Below are positions 55,298 to 64,000 of a DNA stretch of 64,000 nucleotides, one piece after another. Source of the DNA: Heloderma charlesbogerti (taxonomy: Eukaryota > Chordata > Lepidosauria > Squamata > Helodermatidae); assembly GCA_026122225.1 (NCBI GenBank), contig JANEZZ010002762.1, forward strand, positions 1-64,000. Direction: 5' to 3'. Under the pieces are notes generated by a model. That model was given only the letters and a program-made list of their open reading frames with translations, was not told the origin of the DNA and did no database searches. Each line of letters begins with the position of its first letter. Position 1 is the stretch's first letter. The translations under genes and the position numbers were made by a program.

Positions 55298-55860
55298 GTA
55301 GCTAAAGGTCCCAACAGTTTTACTGGGGAGGCGTTTATTGGGGAGGCGTTTAAGGCTTGTGGACACATGCACGTCCATCTCTTGATGACTGGCAGCGACA
55401 TGTCTGGCCTTGGCTCCCCTGGCTTGATGAAATAATATCAGAGTTCTGCCTGGGCTGCTTGATGGGTCATTCACAAGTGCCTGTAACCCTGGGGTCTCCA
55501 ACATGGTGCCAATGTGTCCGCGAGTTCCTCTCTCGGTGCCCTGCAGGTGCCCTGCCCCTCCTGGTTTGTATGTTATTTCTTAAGATGTTTAAATTAATTT
55601 ATTTTACCTGGGAGGCTGGTGTGCAGCAAAGCAAAGTGCTGCCCTCCAGCCCCATCTTTATTTGGGTTTGACTGAGTGGGTTTTGTCGCGTTTTGGAGCT
55701 CAGCCCTTACCTCTGCCTTGCAGCTAGGTTCTTGGACAAGTTATTTTTCTTTTAATCTCGCCAATTGGCTTTCTGGGAAATGAGAGTTTTATGACTAACC
55801 ACGCCCATGTTGGCAGCTGGTTTATGGATGCGCAAGCCCCTCCAAGGCAACCATTTTGTG
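55298..55860. other. Intron 14, first part
   Basis: A 19-base direct repeat (tggggaggcgttta) lies at 55325-55352. No repeat family or exon recognised. Confidence 0.4.
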
Positions 55861-55869
55861 AGAGCACCC

Positions 55870-56070
55870 CTGCTCAGCCATGAAGCTCGCTGGGTGACTT
55901 TGGGCCAGGCACTGACACTCAGACTGACCTCCCTCACAGTGTCGTTGTGGGGATAAAGTGGAGAGGAGGAGGACCATGTAAGCTGCCTTGGGGTCCTTGC
56001 AAGGGGAAAAAAAGTGGGATCTAAATGTAGTAGTCGTAGTAGCAGTAGCAACAACAACAACAACAACAGC
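55870..56070 (+). repeat. tRNA-derived/MIR-like SINE
   Basis: gaagctcgctgggtgacttt, cagactgacctccctcacag, ggataaagtggagaggagga, ggtccttgcaaggggaaaaa, ending in a TAG/CAA triplet run (56024-56068). Confidence 0.75.
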
Positions 56071-56261
56071 CACTTAAAAAAAAAGAAAAGGCGGTTGTGC
56101 CAAGTAGGCAGTAGGGTGGTACTTCAAGCTGCATTGGTGCTGTGAACTTCGTAGAATACTTGACAATATTTAACTAGAGTCAACTGACCAGTTTTTTGAC
56201 AATACTGGACTGGTCCGTTGACCATTGTACCAACTCTTTCAGGACACCTGATACCTTATAC

Positions 56262-57125
56262 CAGGGGTGAAAAACTTATTTCAGCCCAAGAGCTGAATTC
56301 CATTTTGGAGAAGCTTGCGGGGGCCGCATTATAGTGGTGGGTGGGGTCAGAGGAAAAATGGGCCAGGGCAAACCACCAGAAATGCCAACATATTTTAGCG
56401 TAAAGCTCTCACTGCTGATAGCTGAGCCTTAGGAGAAGCATTTCTGTCAGGTGTGTTTCTGAGAGCAGGGAGTGGGATAGCAGTTCAGATTCTGAAGGAG
56501 AACCATCAGACATGGGGGGAGGGTTTCCCAGGCTAGTCCAGATATGAGTAGGCCTGCTTCTCAGGTTACAAACATACAGATAGCTGAGCTTGAGGGTCCC
56601 TCCTCAAACCGCTCCCCCATGAGAGGCAGCGAACAGGAGGATGACCTAATAGATGCCAGGTGCAGGCGCAAAGAGAGAGAAGGCAGGGGCAGAACTTAGA
56701 CGGTCCACCCGATTGGCCTTGTGTGAGAAGCTGCGCTTAGAGGCCTCACGAGAAGAGAGGGACCTCCCCTCCCCCTTAAGTTGGGCTAGCGAGACCACCT
56801 CCCTCTTCAAAAGGCAGGCAACTCTCGTAAATTCCATTTGGATCCCCTGAAGGCATTCCTTGTAGACAGAGAGTTTCTCTGAGCATCTGTATGACCCTGT
56901 GAGGTAATGGATTAAAAGCTGTAGACTGAAGCCTCTCATCTGTGTGTGTTTCAGCATAGAAGTGAAGTGGGGGGCTAAGGGGATCTTGACAATTTCAACC
57001 TTTTAGAATGGGGATAACTCTGCACAAAAGCCAAAAAACCTCCAAACAACGGGTGGCCAGGGGAAATCAGGTGGGACCAGGGAAGCGAGTGTGGCCAGCT
57101 GGGGAACCCTGGAGGGTGGGCTTCG
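56262..57125 (+). mobile_element. hAT-like element, 42600 family, split by an LTR, 80 bases before exon 15
   Basis: CAGGGGTGAAAAACTTATTT at 56262, up to aggagaagcatttc, then the LTR, then atttcaacctttta at 56992 to ggaaccctggagggtggg. Removing the LTR and one pentamer rebuilds gcatttcaaccttttagaat, as in the other copies. The right terminus is lost. Plus orientation. Confidence 0.75.
56445..56991 (+). mobile_element. Solo LTR of an endogenous retrovirus-like family (copy 3), 5-bp TSD
   Basis: Starts TGTCAGGTGTGTTTCTGAG, ends GATCTTGACA; atttc flanks it exactly (56440-56444 and 56992-56996). 547 bp. Shares its 5' part with the LTR at 34667 and its length with the one at 50845. Short frames inside are not viral genes. 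Confidence 0.88.
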
Positions 57126-57205
57126 CTGCTCCTTCTCATGCTTATCCTATGTTGTCTGTTCTCCCTCTCTTGCTCTTCCTGCTTCTTTCCCGCATGCGTC
57201 GCCAG

Positions 57206-57398
57206 CCCAGCCAGAACCACAACCCTTGGATGCTCCTCTACTTCATCTCCTTCCTCCTCATCGTCAGCTTCTTCGTGCTCAACATGTTTGTCGGGGTGGT
57301 GGTGGAGAACTTCCACAAGTGCCGGCAGCACCAGGAAGCCGAGGAGGCCCGGCGGCGCGAGGAGAAGCGTCTTCGGCGGCTGGAGAAAAAGCGCAGGA
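57206..57398 (+). CDS. CACNA1H: CACNA1H exon 15 of window: domain III S6 and start of III-IV linker
   Basis: Begins [18 protein letters not shown], the outer turn and S6 of domain III, continues [18 protein letters not shown], then the basic and acidic linker [20 protein letters not shown] and RRLEKKRR. It ends in phase 1 with a single A before gtaagg; in mammals the next exon completes lysine (KAQRRPYY). The acceptor (gcgtcgccag) is short, with the pyrimidine tract set further upstream. Reading through the donor adds SKAIYMSGR and then stops, so intron retention would truncate the channel after domain III. Confidence 0.95.
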
Positions 57399-57841
57399 GT
57401 AAGGCGATATACATGTCTGGTCGGTAGACAGCGGTACAAATCAAAATCTTTCTGAGCCTTGCCTGCTTCCAAAGCAAGATCTTTTTTTTTTTTTTGAGTC
57501 TTCTTATTTTTGGTTTGCTTTGGTTTGACGGTGGGACGGAAGAAGGCTTTTTTTTTTTTCATTTCACCATTTGGAGATGCTTTAAGAGCCAGAAGTGACT
57601 GCGTCCTTCCCCCGCCAGCTCCTCCTGCACACTTGGCCTCAGATACTCACCCAGCATTTTTTTCAATGTCAAAGCTCAGTCCTAGAATATACATAGTAAA
57701 AATGATCACAGTGCCCCATGAGCAGGTGCAGAGTGCAATTCCTTCACACAGCAAGGATTATCCACATGGGCATGTCTTTATCTAGCGCTGAAGCACTGAA
57801 GGTAAGAGATCCAACTCTATCACAGGTGAGATGGAGAGGAT

Positions 57842-58358
57842 TAGGGATGCTAGAGAAATCCGTTGCGGATTCAAATGAGAATCCGCAGCGGGACAGCTCC
57901 AGAATCCGCAGCGGGACAGCTCCACTTGCCTCTGCTCCGGGAGGATTCCGTGTGGAACGGCTGTTGGCTGCTTGCTTAACCAGAGCCTTTCGCCTCCGCA
58001 CCGATCGCCATTTAAAAAAAAAAAAGTGATCGGCAGGATGTGCCCATAGACTTATACGCAAAATAGAGCCGTGAATCTTGCGTATAAGCCTATACACAAG
58101 ATTCACGGCTCTATTTTGCATATAAGTCTATAGGCACATCCTGCCGATTGCCATTTTTTTAAGCAACATGGTGATCAGCGTGGAGGCGAATGGGTCCAGG
58201 ACGGACCAGGTAAGTGGCCCTCAAGCCAGGCGGTTCCACGGAATCTTCACAGAGCAGAGCTGCTCCGGAGGATTCTTGCGGGGGTGGGGGAGGAATGGAT
58301 CTCTCTCCCAAGGCAGATTCCCCACCGGAATGCATGGTGAGGAATCCATACATCCCTA
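57842..58358. mobile_element. hAT-like MITE, 517 bp, perfect 8-bp TSD, internal palindrome
   Basis: gagaggat occurs exactly at 57834-57841 and 58359-58366. Ends TAGGGATGCTAGAGAAATCC and GGAATCCATACATCCCTA. A palindrome centred at about 58088 has arms 58031-58088 and 58089-58146 (cggcaggatgtgcc against ggcacatcctgccg). The right flank holds ccaggtaagtggcc, the donor-like motif of the foldback group. Confidence 0.92.
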
Positions 58359-58589
58359 GAGAGGATATTGCAAGGATTGTGAAATTGGTTGCGATGACTG
58401 CCGGTTTCGCCGTCCACCCTGGGAGCAGCGCATTCTAGCTCAGCTCTAGTAGATGCAATCAATGAATAGATACCATTAAGCAGAGCCAGGTTCTGAGAAA
58501 TATCTGGATGGGAGAACACCCAGAAACCACACATAAGCTTCTCAGAGCTTGTTGGAGGAAGGGTGGAGTATAAATGAGGTCCAACTTAC

Positions 58590-59105
58590 ATAGAGTTGTA
58601 GCTCCATGATAGAGCACATACTTTGCATGCAGAAGGTCACAGGTTCAAGCCCCGGCATCTCCAGGTACAGCTGGGAATAGGGATGTGCGGATTTTGTTAA
58701 ATTCGATCCATCTGTATTTTGCAGATTCTCGGGCATTTTTTGTTCTATTGTCCGCTTATTGACGGAATCGGACTTTTTTTTAGGGATGCACGAAAATTGT
58801 GTTCCACTTGCACTAATGTGCATTTGCGCTAATGCCCATTCACGTTAATGTGCATTAGCGCAAGTGCTAATTTGTGCAAATCCCCCCAAAAAGTTAAAAA
58901 TCAGGCTGCAAGTCCATGCAACTCACCAAAAGCTGCAGGACAGATTCATAGAAACCTGAATTCACTTGAGTCCGTTGCAGATTTCTCTGACATCCCTAGC
59001 TAGGAAAGCCTCCTGTAGTCCAACTCCTGAAGAGCCACTGCTGGTTGGGGTAGATGAAACGGAGCTAGATAGGTCAAAGGCCTGACTCTGTATAAAGGTG
59101 CTTGC
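58590..59105 (+). repeat. tRNA-derived reptilian SINE split by a MITE
   Basis: 58590-58677: gttgtagctccatgatagag (A box region), gcagaaggtcacaggttcaa (B box), ctccaggtacagctgggaa. 58999-59105: cctcctgtagtccaactcct, gagccactgctggttggggt, ctgactctgtataaaggtgc. Plus-strand version of the 30142 family. Confidence 0.8.
58678..58998. mobile_element. hAT-like MITE, 321 bp, nested in SINE
   Basis: Octamers gctgggaa (58670-58677) and gctaggaa (58999-59006) match at 7 of 8, and the intact SINE has a single gctgggaa-like word here. Ends TAGGGATGTGCGG and TCTCTGACATCCCTA. A second tagggatgcacg at 58782 suggests another, truncated member within it. Confidence 0.88.
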
Positions 59106-59109
59106 TAAG

Positions 59110-60115
59110 TTTCTAGATAAATGAAATTAGTAGAGGAGATCTAAGTAGCCTGTGTTGTTTGTGAATTCAGGGGACATGATTCTGAGGATAGAAGCAGGAT
59201 CCTGAGTTAAGTTACCAGCAGGTTCCTTTAGGCATGGTTAAGGGTGCCCTTTTGGAACAGATGCCCATCACCCTATTTTACGTCGTGTCTGAGGATTATT
59301 CCCAATGGCACCATTGTGTCCCCTGGTACTTAAAGCATCACCAACATTTTTAAAGGTACAGTGATGGATTTTTTCCAATTATTATTATATATACATTTTT
59401 TAAAACCAAAATCGATCAAGTAGCTGTCATTTTCTTTAGGGTCTTGGCGCATGGTCCCCGCATGCCACGCAGATGCTGCATGAGGGGGAAAATGGAGTGG
59501 GGAGACCTTCAGCTTGGGGAGGGTTCAGGGGGAAAGGGCCCCCACCCCATGGATGGAGTCCATTAGAAGAGATGCACCTTCAGCTACTCTGTGGGACATT
59601 TTTCTAGACCTAACTGGCCTCCACTCAGGCTTCTGAGCAGAGTAGATGCAGAAGCCATATCACATTCCAGCAACCTTCCTTCCTTTCTTTCTTTCTTTCT
59701 TTCTTTCTTTCTCTTCTTCTTACTGTTTTAACAGTGTGCTGAAAGGGAAAATAGAAGTGCTCTTTTACCTGCCCAGGGGGTTTACAGTCGATACACCACA
59801 GGGAGAACAAGGGTGATGAGAGGAGATATTAGTGTCGGATGGCAGGAGCGTTTGATAAAGAAGCAACAGCGGAAAATTTTAAGCCGGGGGAGAGGGGGAT
59901 GACCAGCGGGGGGTAGGGGGAATCACTGGGAGCTGACAGCACAGGATACAGGTGAATCTATGGCAGGATGAGGAACATTGGGGGGGGAGATGCTAAGGAG
60001 AAGAGGCGCCATAGTTTCATTGGAAGCGTGCAAGCTTTGCCTAAAGAAGGTCGTGAGTTGAATCCGCAGCCTCTCCCAGTCTCACCTCCTTCATCGACCA
60101 CCCCCTTTGCAATCA
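59110..60115. other. Intron after exon 15, unassigned stretch
   Basis: A TTTC microsatellite (59675-59712) is the only clear feature. No exon recognised. Confidence 0.5.
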
Positions 60116-60119
60116 ACAT

Positions 60120-60672
60120 ACTCCAGGAAACAAGGTTTTGGGCTACACTACTTTATTAGTCAATGACTCACTTCTTTACAAATGCGAGTTCTAGGAAACT
60201 CTCAGACTGCGATGAAACAGCTCATCCACACATCTACAAGCATCAATAGAGGAGCCGAAGTGGAAGTTAGAGAAGTTGCCAGCAATCTGGGCAAGAACGT
60301 CTCGGCCAGACTAGCTTCGCAGGGATGCCCCTCCCTTATGGTGGCTCCCTCCTATGTTGGCTTCCAAGAGTGGCTATCCGGGCGAAGCATCTGACCCCTG
60401 CCCCTCACTTATCCTGCTTTGCTTTGCATCATGCCCTAGCATCTGTCAAGTCATGCCCCTCTTCTTCCTCCTCCTTGGAAATTTTCATTCTCAGGGTGGA
60501 GGAATGGGGGAGCCATTCAGGCTGGGCCATCTGTGCATCACAGTCTTGGGAAGGAAGTCTCGCTGTATCTGTGCTCACTGGGGAGGGTACCTCCCCCTGT
60601 TCTTGCTGTTCCCATTCTGATTCCGAATCTGAGCTGCCAGACATCTCCACACACTCAGATTCATTCCTGACA
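60120..60672 (-). mobile_element. Solo LTR of the same family, diverged (copy 4)
   Basis: On the minus strand it starts TGTCAGGAATGAATCTGAG at 60672, like the other copies, and continues through gaatctgagctgccagacat on the plus strand. The far end is diverged and no matching flank was found, so the left border is approximate. Confidence 0.6.
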
Positions 60673-60715
60673 TCAAGGAGGACTGGGGGAGACTCCTGTC
60701 TGAGACCCTATGTCA

Positions 60716-60803
60716 GCCTTCCCCAACCTGGTGCTGCCAGATGTGACTGAGGGATTCCAGGAGTTGTCCCACACACCTGGATGGCACCAGCTTGGGGAAG
60801 GCT
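60716..60803. mobile_element. Small hAT-like MITE
   Basis: cagccttccccaacctggtg and, inverted, ccagcttggggaaggctg, about 18-base inverted ends. No target-site duplication seen. Confidence 0.65.
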
Positions 60804-60898
60804 GATCAAGAGAGCACTGTCAGTCAGTGTAGACAATGCTGAGCTGGATGGGCCAAGGATCTGGCTCAGTAGTAGGCAGCTTCCTATGTTCCTATTGA
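60804..60898 (+). repeat. tRNA-derived SINE 3' part
   Basis: gtcagtcagtgtagacaatg, gagctggatgggccaaggat, gcagcttcctatgttcct: 3' half of the 30142 family. Confidence 0.7.
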
Positions 60899-60954
60899 AT
60901 TGAGTTCTTTATGCGAAACCATGAGGACCAGAGTCTTACTTTATTTGGTGGGTG

Positions 60955-61100
60955 ATGGGGGAAGGACCATAGCTTGGTGGCAGAGCACATGCTTTGCACG
61001 TAGAAGGCCCCAGGTTCAAAGCCTGGCATATACACGTTTCCCAGCAGGGCCAGAAAAGTCCTCTCTCTCTCCACCAGAGACCCTGGAAAGCCACTGCCCG
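60955..61100 (+). repeat. tRNA-derived SINE 5' part
   Basis: ccatagcttggtggcagagc (A box), gtagaaggccccaggttcaa (B box), ccctggaaagccactgcccg, then cut off by the L2 tail at 61101. Confidence 0.7.
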
Positions 61101-61560
61101 TCATTCATTCATTCATTCATTCATTCATTCAGCACATTTCTAATCCGCCCAATAACTAATGTTCTCTGGGCGGATTACAACCAGTTGAAAACTAAAATGC
61201 CATTGTAAACCACAGTTGAAAATATAAAATACTGTACAGATATTTAAAAGAATAAAATACAATATGATGCAAACCAATGAACAGCACAGTAACTGATAAA
61301 ACAGCCGTAATAGCCTAGCACTAGGTCTCTAAAAATGTCTGGGAGAAAAGAAAGGTCTTCGCCTGGCACTGGGAAGGTAACAGTGTAGGTGCCAGGCGAA
61401 CCTTTTTGGGGAGTTCATTTCATAGGTGGGGTGCCACCCTGAGAAGGCCCTCTGCCTTGTGGCCACCTGCCTAGCTTCCTTTGGGGGGGCACGTGGAGGA
61501 GGGCCTCTGAAGATGACCTAAGGGCCCAGGCAGGTGGCTAGATGGACCAGTAGTCTGACT
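61101..61560 (-). repeat. L2-type LINE 3' fragment
   Basis: (ATTC)n at 61101-61130, tctaatccgcccaataacta, ttctctgggcggattacaac, gtcttcgcctggcactggga, gaaggccctctgccttgtgg. Confidence 0.75.
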
Positions 61561-61599
61561 CAAGTGGCTTCCTATAAACATACATTGCGCGTGTCTATA

Positions 61600-61735
61600 G
61601 CGAATCTTACCTCTGCCCTGTAAGGGAAGTTGGTATTATTATCTCCATTTTACAGCTGTGGGGCTAAGGTTGAGGGAGAGTGGCTCCCCTTTGGCCACCT
61701 CATGAGTTCATGGGAGAGGCAAGCTTTGAACCAAT
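61600..61735 (-). repeat. MIR-like CORE-SINE fragment
   Basis: ggtattattatctccatttt and acagctgtggggctaaggtt are the inverted MIR core, followed by catgggagaggcaagctttg. Confidence 0.65.
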
Positions 61736-61924
61736 CTATTTAGCAGCCATCGCCCAATAAACACCATCTTGAGATTATGGAAGGCATTCGTTTGGCTCTT
61801 TCCCATTGCAAAGTAATCAAGAAAGGGGGTAACTGGCTGATGGCAGAGAAGGGTGGTGGAAAATCACAGGACTGTTTTGATTCTCAGAAAGGGCCTTGTG
61901 ACAGAGATCCATGAGCATCCTATG

Positions 61925-62110
61925 ATTGACTGATTGATTGATTGATTGATTGATTTGATTGACTGATTTGATTTGATTTATACCCCACTTTTCTACCAGA
62001 AAAATGGCACTCAAGGCAGCTCACAATCATGAATAAAACTTGATTAAAACAATAATAAAACAAATGCATTAAAACATAATTAAAAACACAGCGGTAACGC
62101 AATAAAAATC
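61925..62110 (-). repeat. (GATT)n with LINE/SINE 3' sequence
   Basis: GATT repeats (61926-61979), then tataccccacttttctacca and gcactcaaggcagctcacaa, the reversed 3' end of an L2-mobilised element. Confidence 0.55.
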
Positions 62111-62114
62111 CTAG

Positions 62115-63330
62115 CTTTCCTGAAGGCCTGGCAGGCATTCTGCCTGTGGCTCAGCGAATGTTCAACAGAGCCAAAGGGATGCCTCAGCTGCAGACTTGAA
62201 CTGGCTTGGCCATCCTGCCCTTGCCTCAAGGAGACCCTGGGAACTGTGGTCCTGTGTAGGGACAGCTATTCTCAGCTTCTTTATTTCAAACAAAGAAACA
62301 AGCAAGCCTCTAATTCCCAGCATTCTTTGAAGGAGAGGCAAACCGTGATAGAGAAAAACGATGCAACCGTTGCAGATAGACCAAGCCTTCCCCAAACCTG
62401 GCACCTTTCTGTTTGGGAAGGCAGGGGAAAGCGCAACCCCATTGGCTCCCAGGCTTCTCCCTGTCAGGGTCTCTCAGGCCTTTTCTCAATAGCAGCTAAG
62501 TCGATATTTAGCAATTTCTAAACATTTCCTTTGAACATCCATGAGAATCTGCTCTGCCCTCTCTCCCAGGGGACTGGTGCCTGAAGGCGGCTGCAAGATG
62601 AGGTCAAGGGGGAGCTGCAAAGTGTGGGGTGATCGGAGGTCTCCCCTAATGAAAGTGCCGAGAAAAACAAGACATGTATCTTGATTCTGTCCTCCATCCT
62701 CTCTCTTGCTGATCTCTCTCAGGCATCCTTTCTGCCTGCCTTTCTCTTGAAAACGTTGCAGAACATCCATCTGCCCCCTCCTCTTGCCATTTTTCAATGC
62801 CCAAGATATGCAAAGCCCAACATGGTCCGTCCCTGTACGTTTTCCCCTGCGGGAAGCAAATGCAGATACACCCATTTGGGGTCCCTTTCTTTCTTATGGA
62901 ATTTCTTCCTATCCTACATTTTATTTTTTATACATGTATGATGAGTTGGCCATTCAGTCGCCAAATAGGACAACCGAAGCAACTTACTATTAAAACTTTA
63001 AACAATTTAAGAATTATTTGAAAACTTTAAAAACCAATTGAAAACTTTAAAAAACAATTGAAAACTTTAAAACCTCACCAACAGCAGGATTGAGAGCAGG
63101 AGAGAATCTTAAAAACAGAGTGTGGAGCTGATATATTTAAACTATGTAAAAAGCCATACAGAACGCAGATTAAAGAATAGCGATGAATGCCATTTCAGGC
63201 CCTCAGGTACCATGAAAAGCACAAGAGAATAGGGTGGGCATCTCCTAGAGTCTGAACAATAGCCATGATGGGGGCAGACAGACATGTCTAAGAAATCTGG
63301 ATGCTACCACCAAGAAGTCTCCCTCTCCAG
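62115..63330. other. Intron after exon 15, unassigned stretch
   Basis: Near 62990-63070 there are three diverged repeats of aaaactttaaaaacaattg. No match to the expected next CACNA1H exon (KAQRRPYY) was found. Confidence 0.5.
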
Positions 63331-63334
63331 TCAT

Positions 63335-64000
63335 TTCATTTATCACATTTCTATACCACCCAATAGCCAAAGCTTTCTAGGCCATTTACAAAAATTAAAA
63401 GCCATAAAAATACAATATTGGAATGTAATATAAAAGCCATGTACATACAACATATAAACAATGGAGTTAGGTCTTAATCTGGTGCCAAAGAGATGGCAGT
63501 ATTGGCGCTAGGCTGGCCTCACTGGGGAGACAGTTCTATAATTGGGGGCCACCACTGAGGAGGCCCTTTTCCTTATTGCCACTCTCCAAGCCTCCCTCTG
63601 AGGAGGCACCTGGAGGAGGGCCAAAGGTGACCATCATAGTGTTTAGGCAGGTTTATATTGGGAGAGGCGCTACATCTGGTTTTGGAGTCCTGAGCTGTGT
63701 AAGGCTTTGTAGGTCAAAAACAGCACCTTGAATTGGGCTCAGAAATGTACAGGGAGCCAGTGCATTCGTGCCTAATTTGATGTTATATGTCCAGCCCTTC
63801 TGGTCCCCATTTTCAATCTGGCTGCTGCATTTTGCACAAGTTGCAGCTTCTGAACCGCCTTCAAAGGCAGCCCCTCATAGGGCACATTGCAGTAATCTAA
63901 TTTGGAGGTTTCCCACATAGACTACCAAAGCTCTACAGCCACCAGCCACTTTACACACATGGCTCCCCTACCACCAGCCTGACATGGTACAATCCAGCCC
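63335..64000 (-). repeat. L2-type LINE fragment, runs off the window
   Basis: tttctataccacccaatagc, gtcttaatctggtgccaaag, gggccaccactgaggaggcc, cagcaccttgaattgggctc, gctgctgcattttgcacaag, cacattgcagtaatctaatt: minus-strand L2 in the same order as 6025-7000. Continues to the window end. Confidence 0.8.

Larger units (their letters stand above)
15094..57398 (+). other. CACNA1H: CACNA1H gene, middle part (15 coding exons, gene span within window)
   Basis: T-type (low-voltage-activated) calcium channel alpha-1H, Cav3.2: a plasma-membrane pore protein of four homologous domains, each with six membrane segments and a pore loop. The exons found encode domain II from S2, the II-III loop, all of domain III and the start of the III-IV linker. 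All splice phases match from exon to exon and no stop interrupts the 2362 coding bases. The pore residue is Glu in domain II (TQEDW, exon 4) and Asp in domain III (SSKDGW, exon 14), as expected for the E-E-D-D filter of T-type channels. Paralogue choice: the II-III loop motifs [22 protein letters not shown] and [20 protein letters not shown], and the loop FYYCEGPD, fit Cav3.2 better than Cav3.1 or Cav3.3 from memory; no alignment was run. The 5' and 3' ends of the gene lie outside the window. Exon numbers in this annotation are window numbers; they probably correspond to about exons 11-25 of the human gene. Confidence 0.95.

Noticed and set aside
57399..64000. Next CACNA1H exon (KAQRRPYY, domain IV S1)
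   Set aside because: No matching codons seen before the window end.

Overview
The window is a piece of a squamate reptile (lizard or snake) chromosome. It holds the middle third of one gene on the + strand: CACNA1H, the T-type calcium channel alpha-1H subunit (Cav3.2). Fifteen coding exons can be placed between 15094 and 57398. They join in frame, giving 2362 coding bases (787 codons plus one base) without a stop. They run from the end of the domain II S1-S2 region, through the II-III loop and all of domain III, to the start of the III-IV linker. The assignment to CACNA1H rather than CACNA1G or CACNA1I rests on the II-III loop (exons 5-8) and on the domain III extracellular loop (exon 13), both closest to Cav3.2 as I remember it. 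The exon upstream of 15094 (domain II S1) and the one downstream of 57398 (rest of the III-IV linker, domain IV) were not found and probably lie outside the window.

The squamate call comes from the repeats: a BovB LINE tail with its own target-site duplication, many L2 and CR1/L3-type LINE fragments, a tRNA-derived SINE of the kind common in reptile genomes, old MIR-like SINEs, and dense tetranucleotide microsatellites. The vertebrate gene has ordinary GT-AG introns, with one GC-AG exception (intron after exon 5).

Layout: 1-15093, intron with repeats (a ~1.4 kb L2 reverse-transcriptase pseudogene at 6.0-7.5 kb, a foldback DNA element at 10.9-11.9 kb, BovB at 13.25 kb). 15094-23023, exons 1-4 (rest of domain II). 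23024-33012, a 10 kb intron with a second foldback element at 26.4-27.4 kb. 33013-40081, exons 5-8 (II-III loop). 42139-57398, exons 9-15 (domain III and start of the III-IV linker). 57399-64000, intron with nested MITEs, SINEs, an LTR and L2 fragments. No other protein gene, rRNA, standalone tRNA gene or CRISPR array was seen.

The most interesting non-genic content is a set of non-autonomous DNA transposons with 8-bp target-site duplications (hAT-like). Two of them are ~970 bp foldback elements built as a palindrome made of smaller palindromes. Members of this group carry outward-facing splice-donor-like motifs near their ends. Another hAT-like family lies in the + orientation in all seven copies seen, four of them just upstream of CACNA1H splice acceptors. 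Three LTRs of one retrovirus-like family have 5-bp duplications, and several insertions are cleanly nested, so their order can be read.
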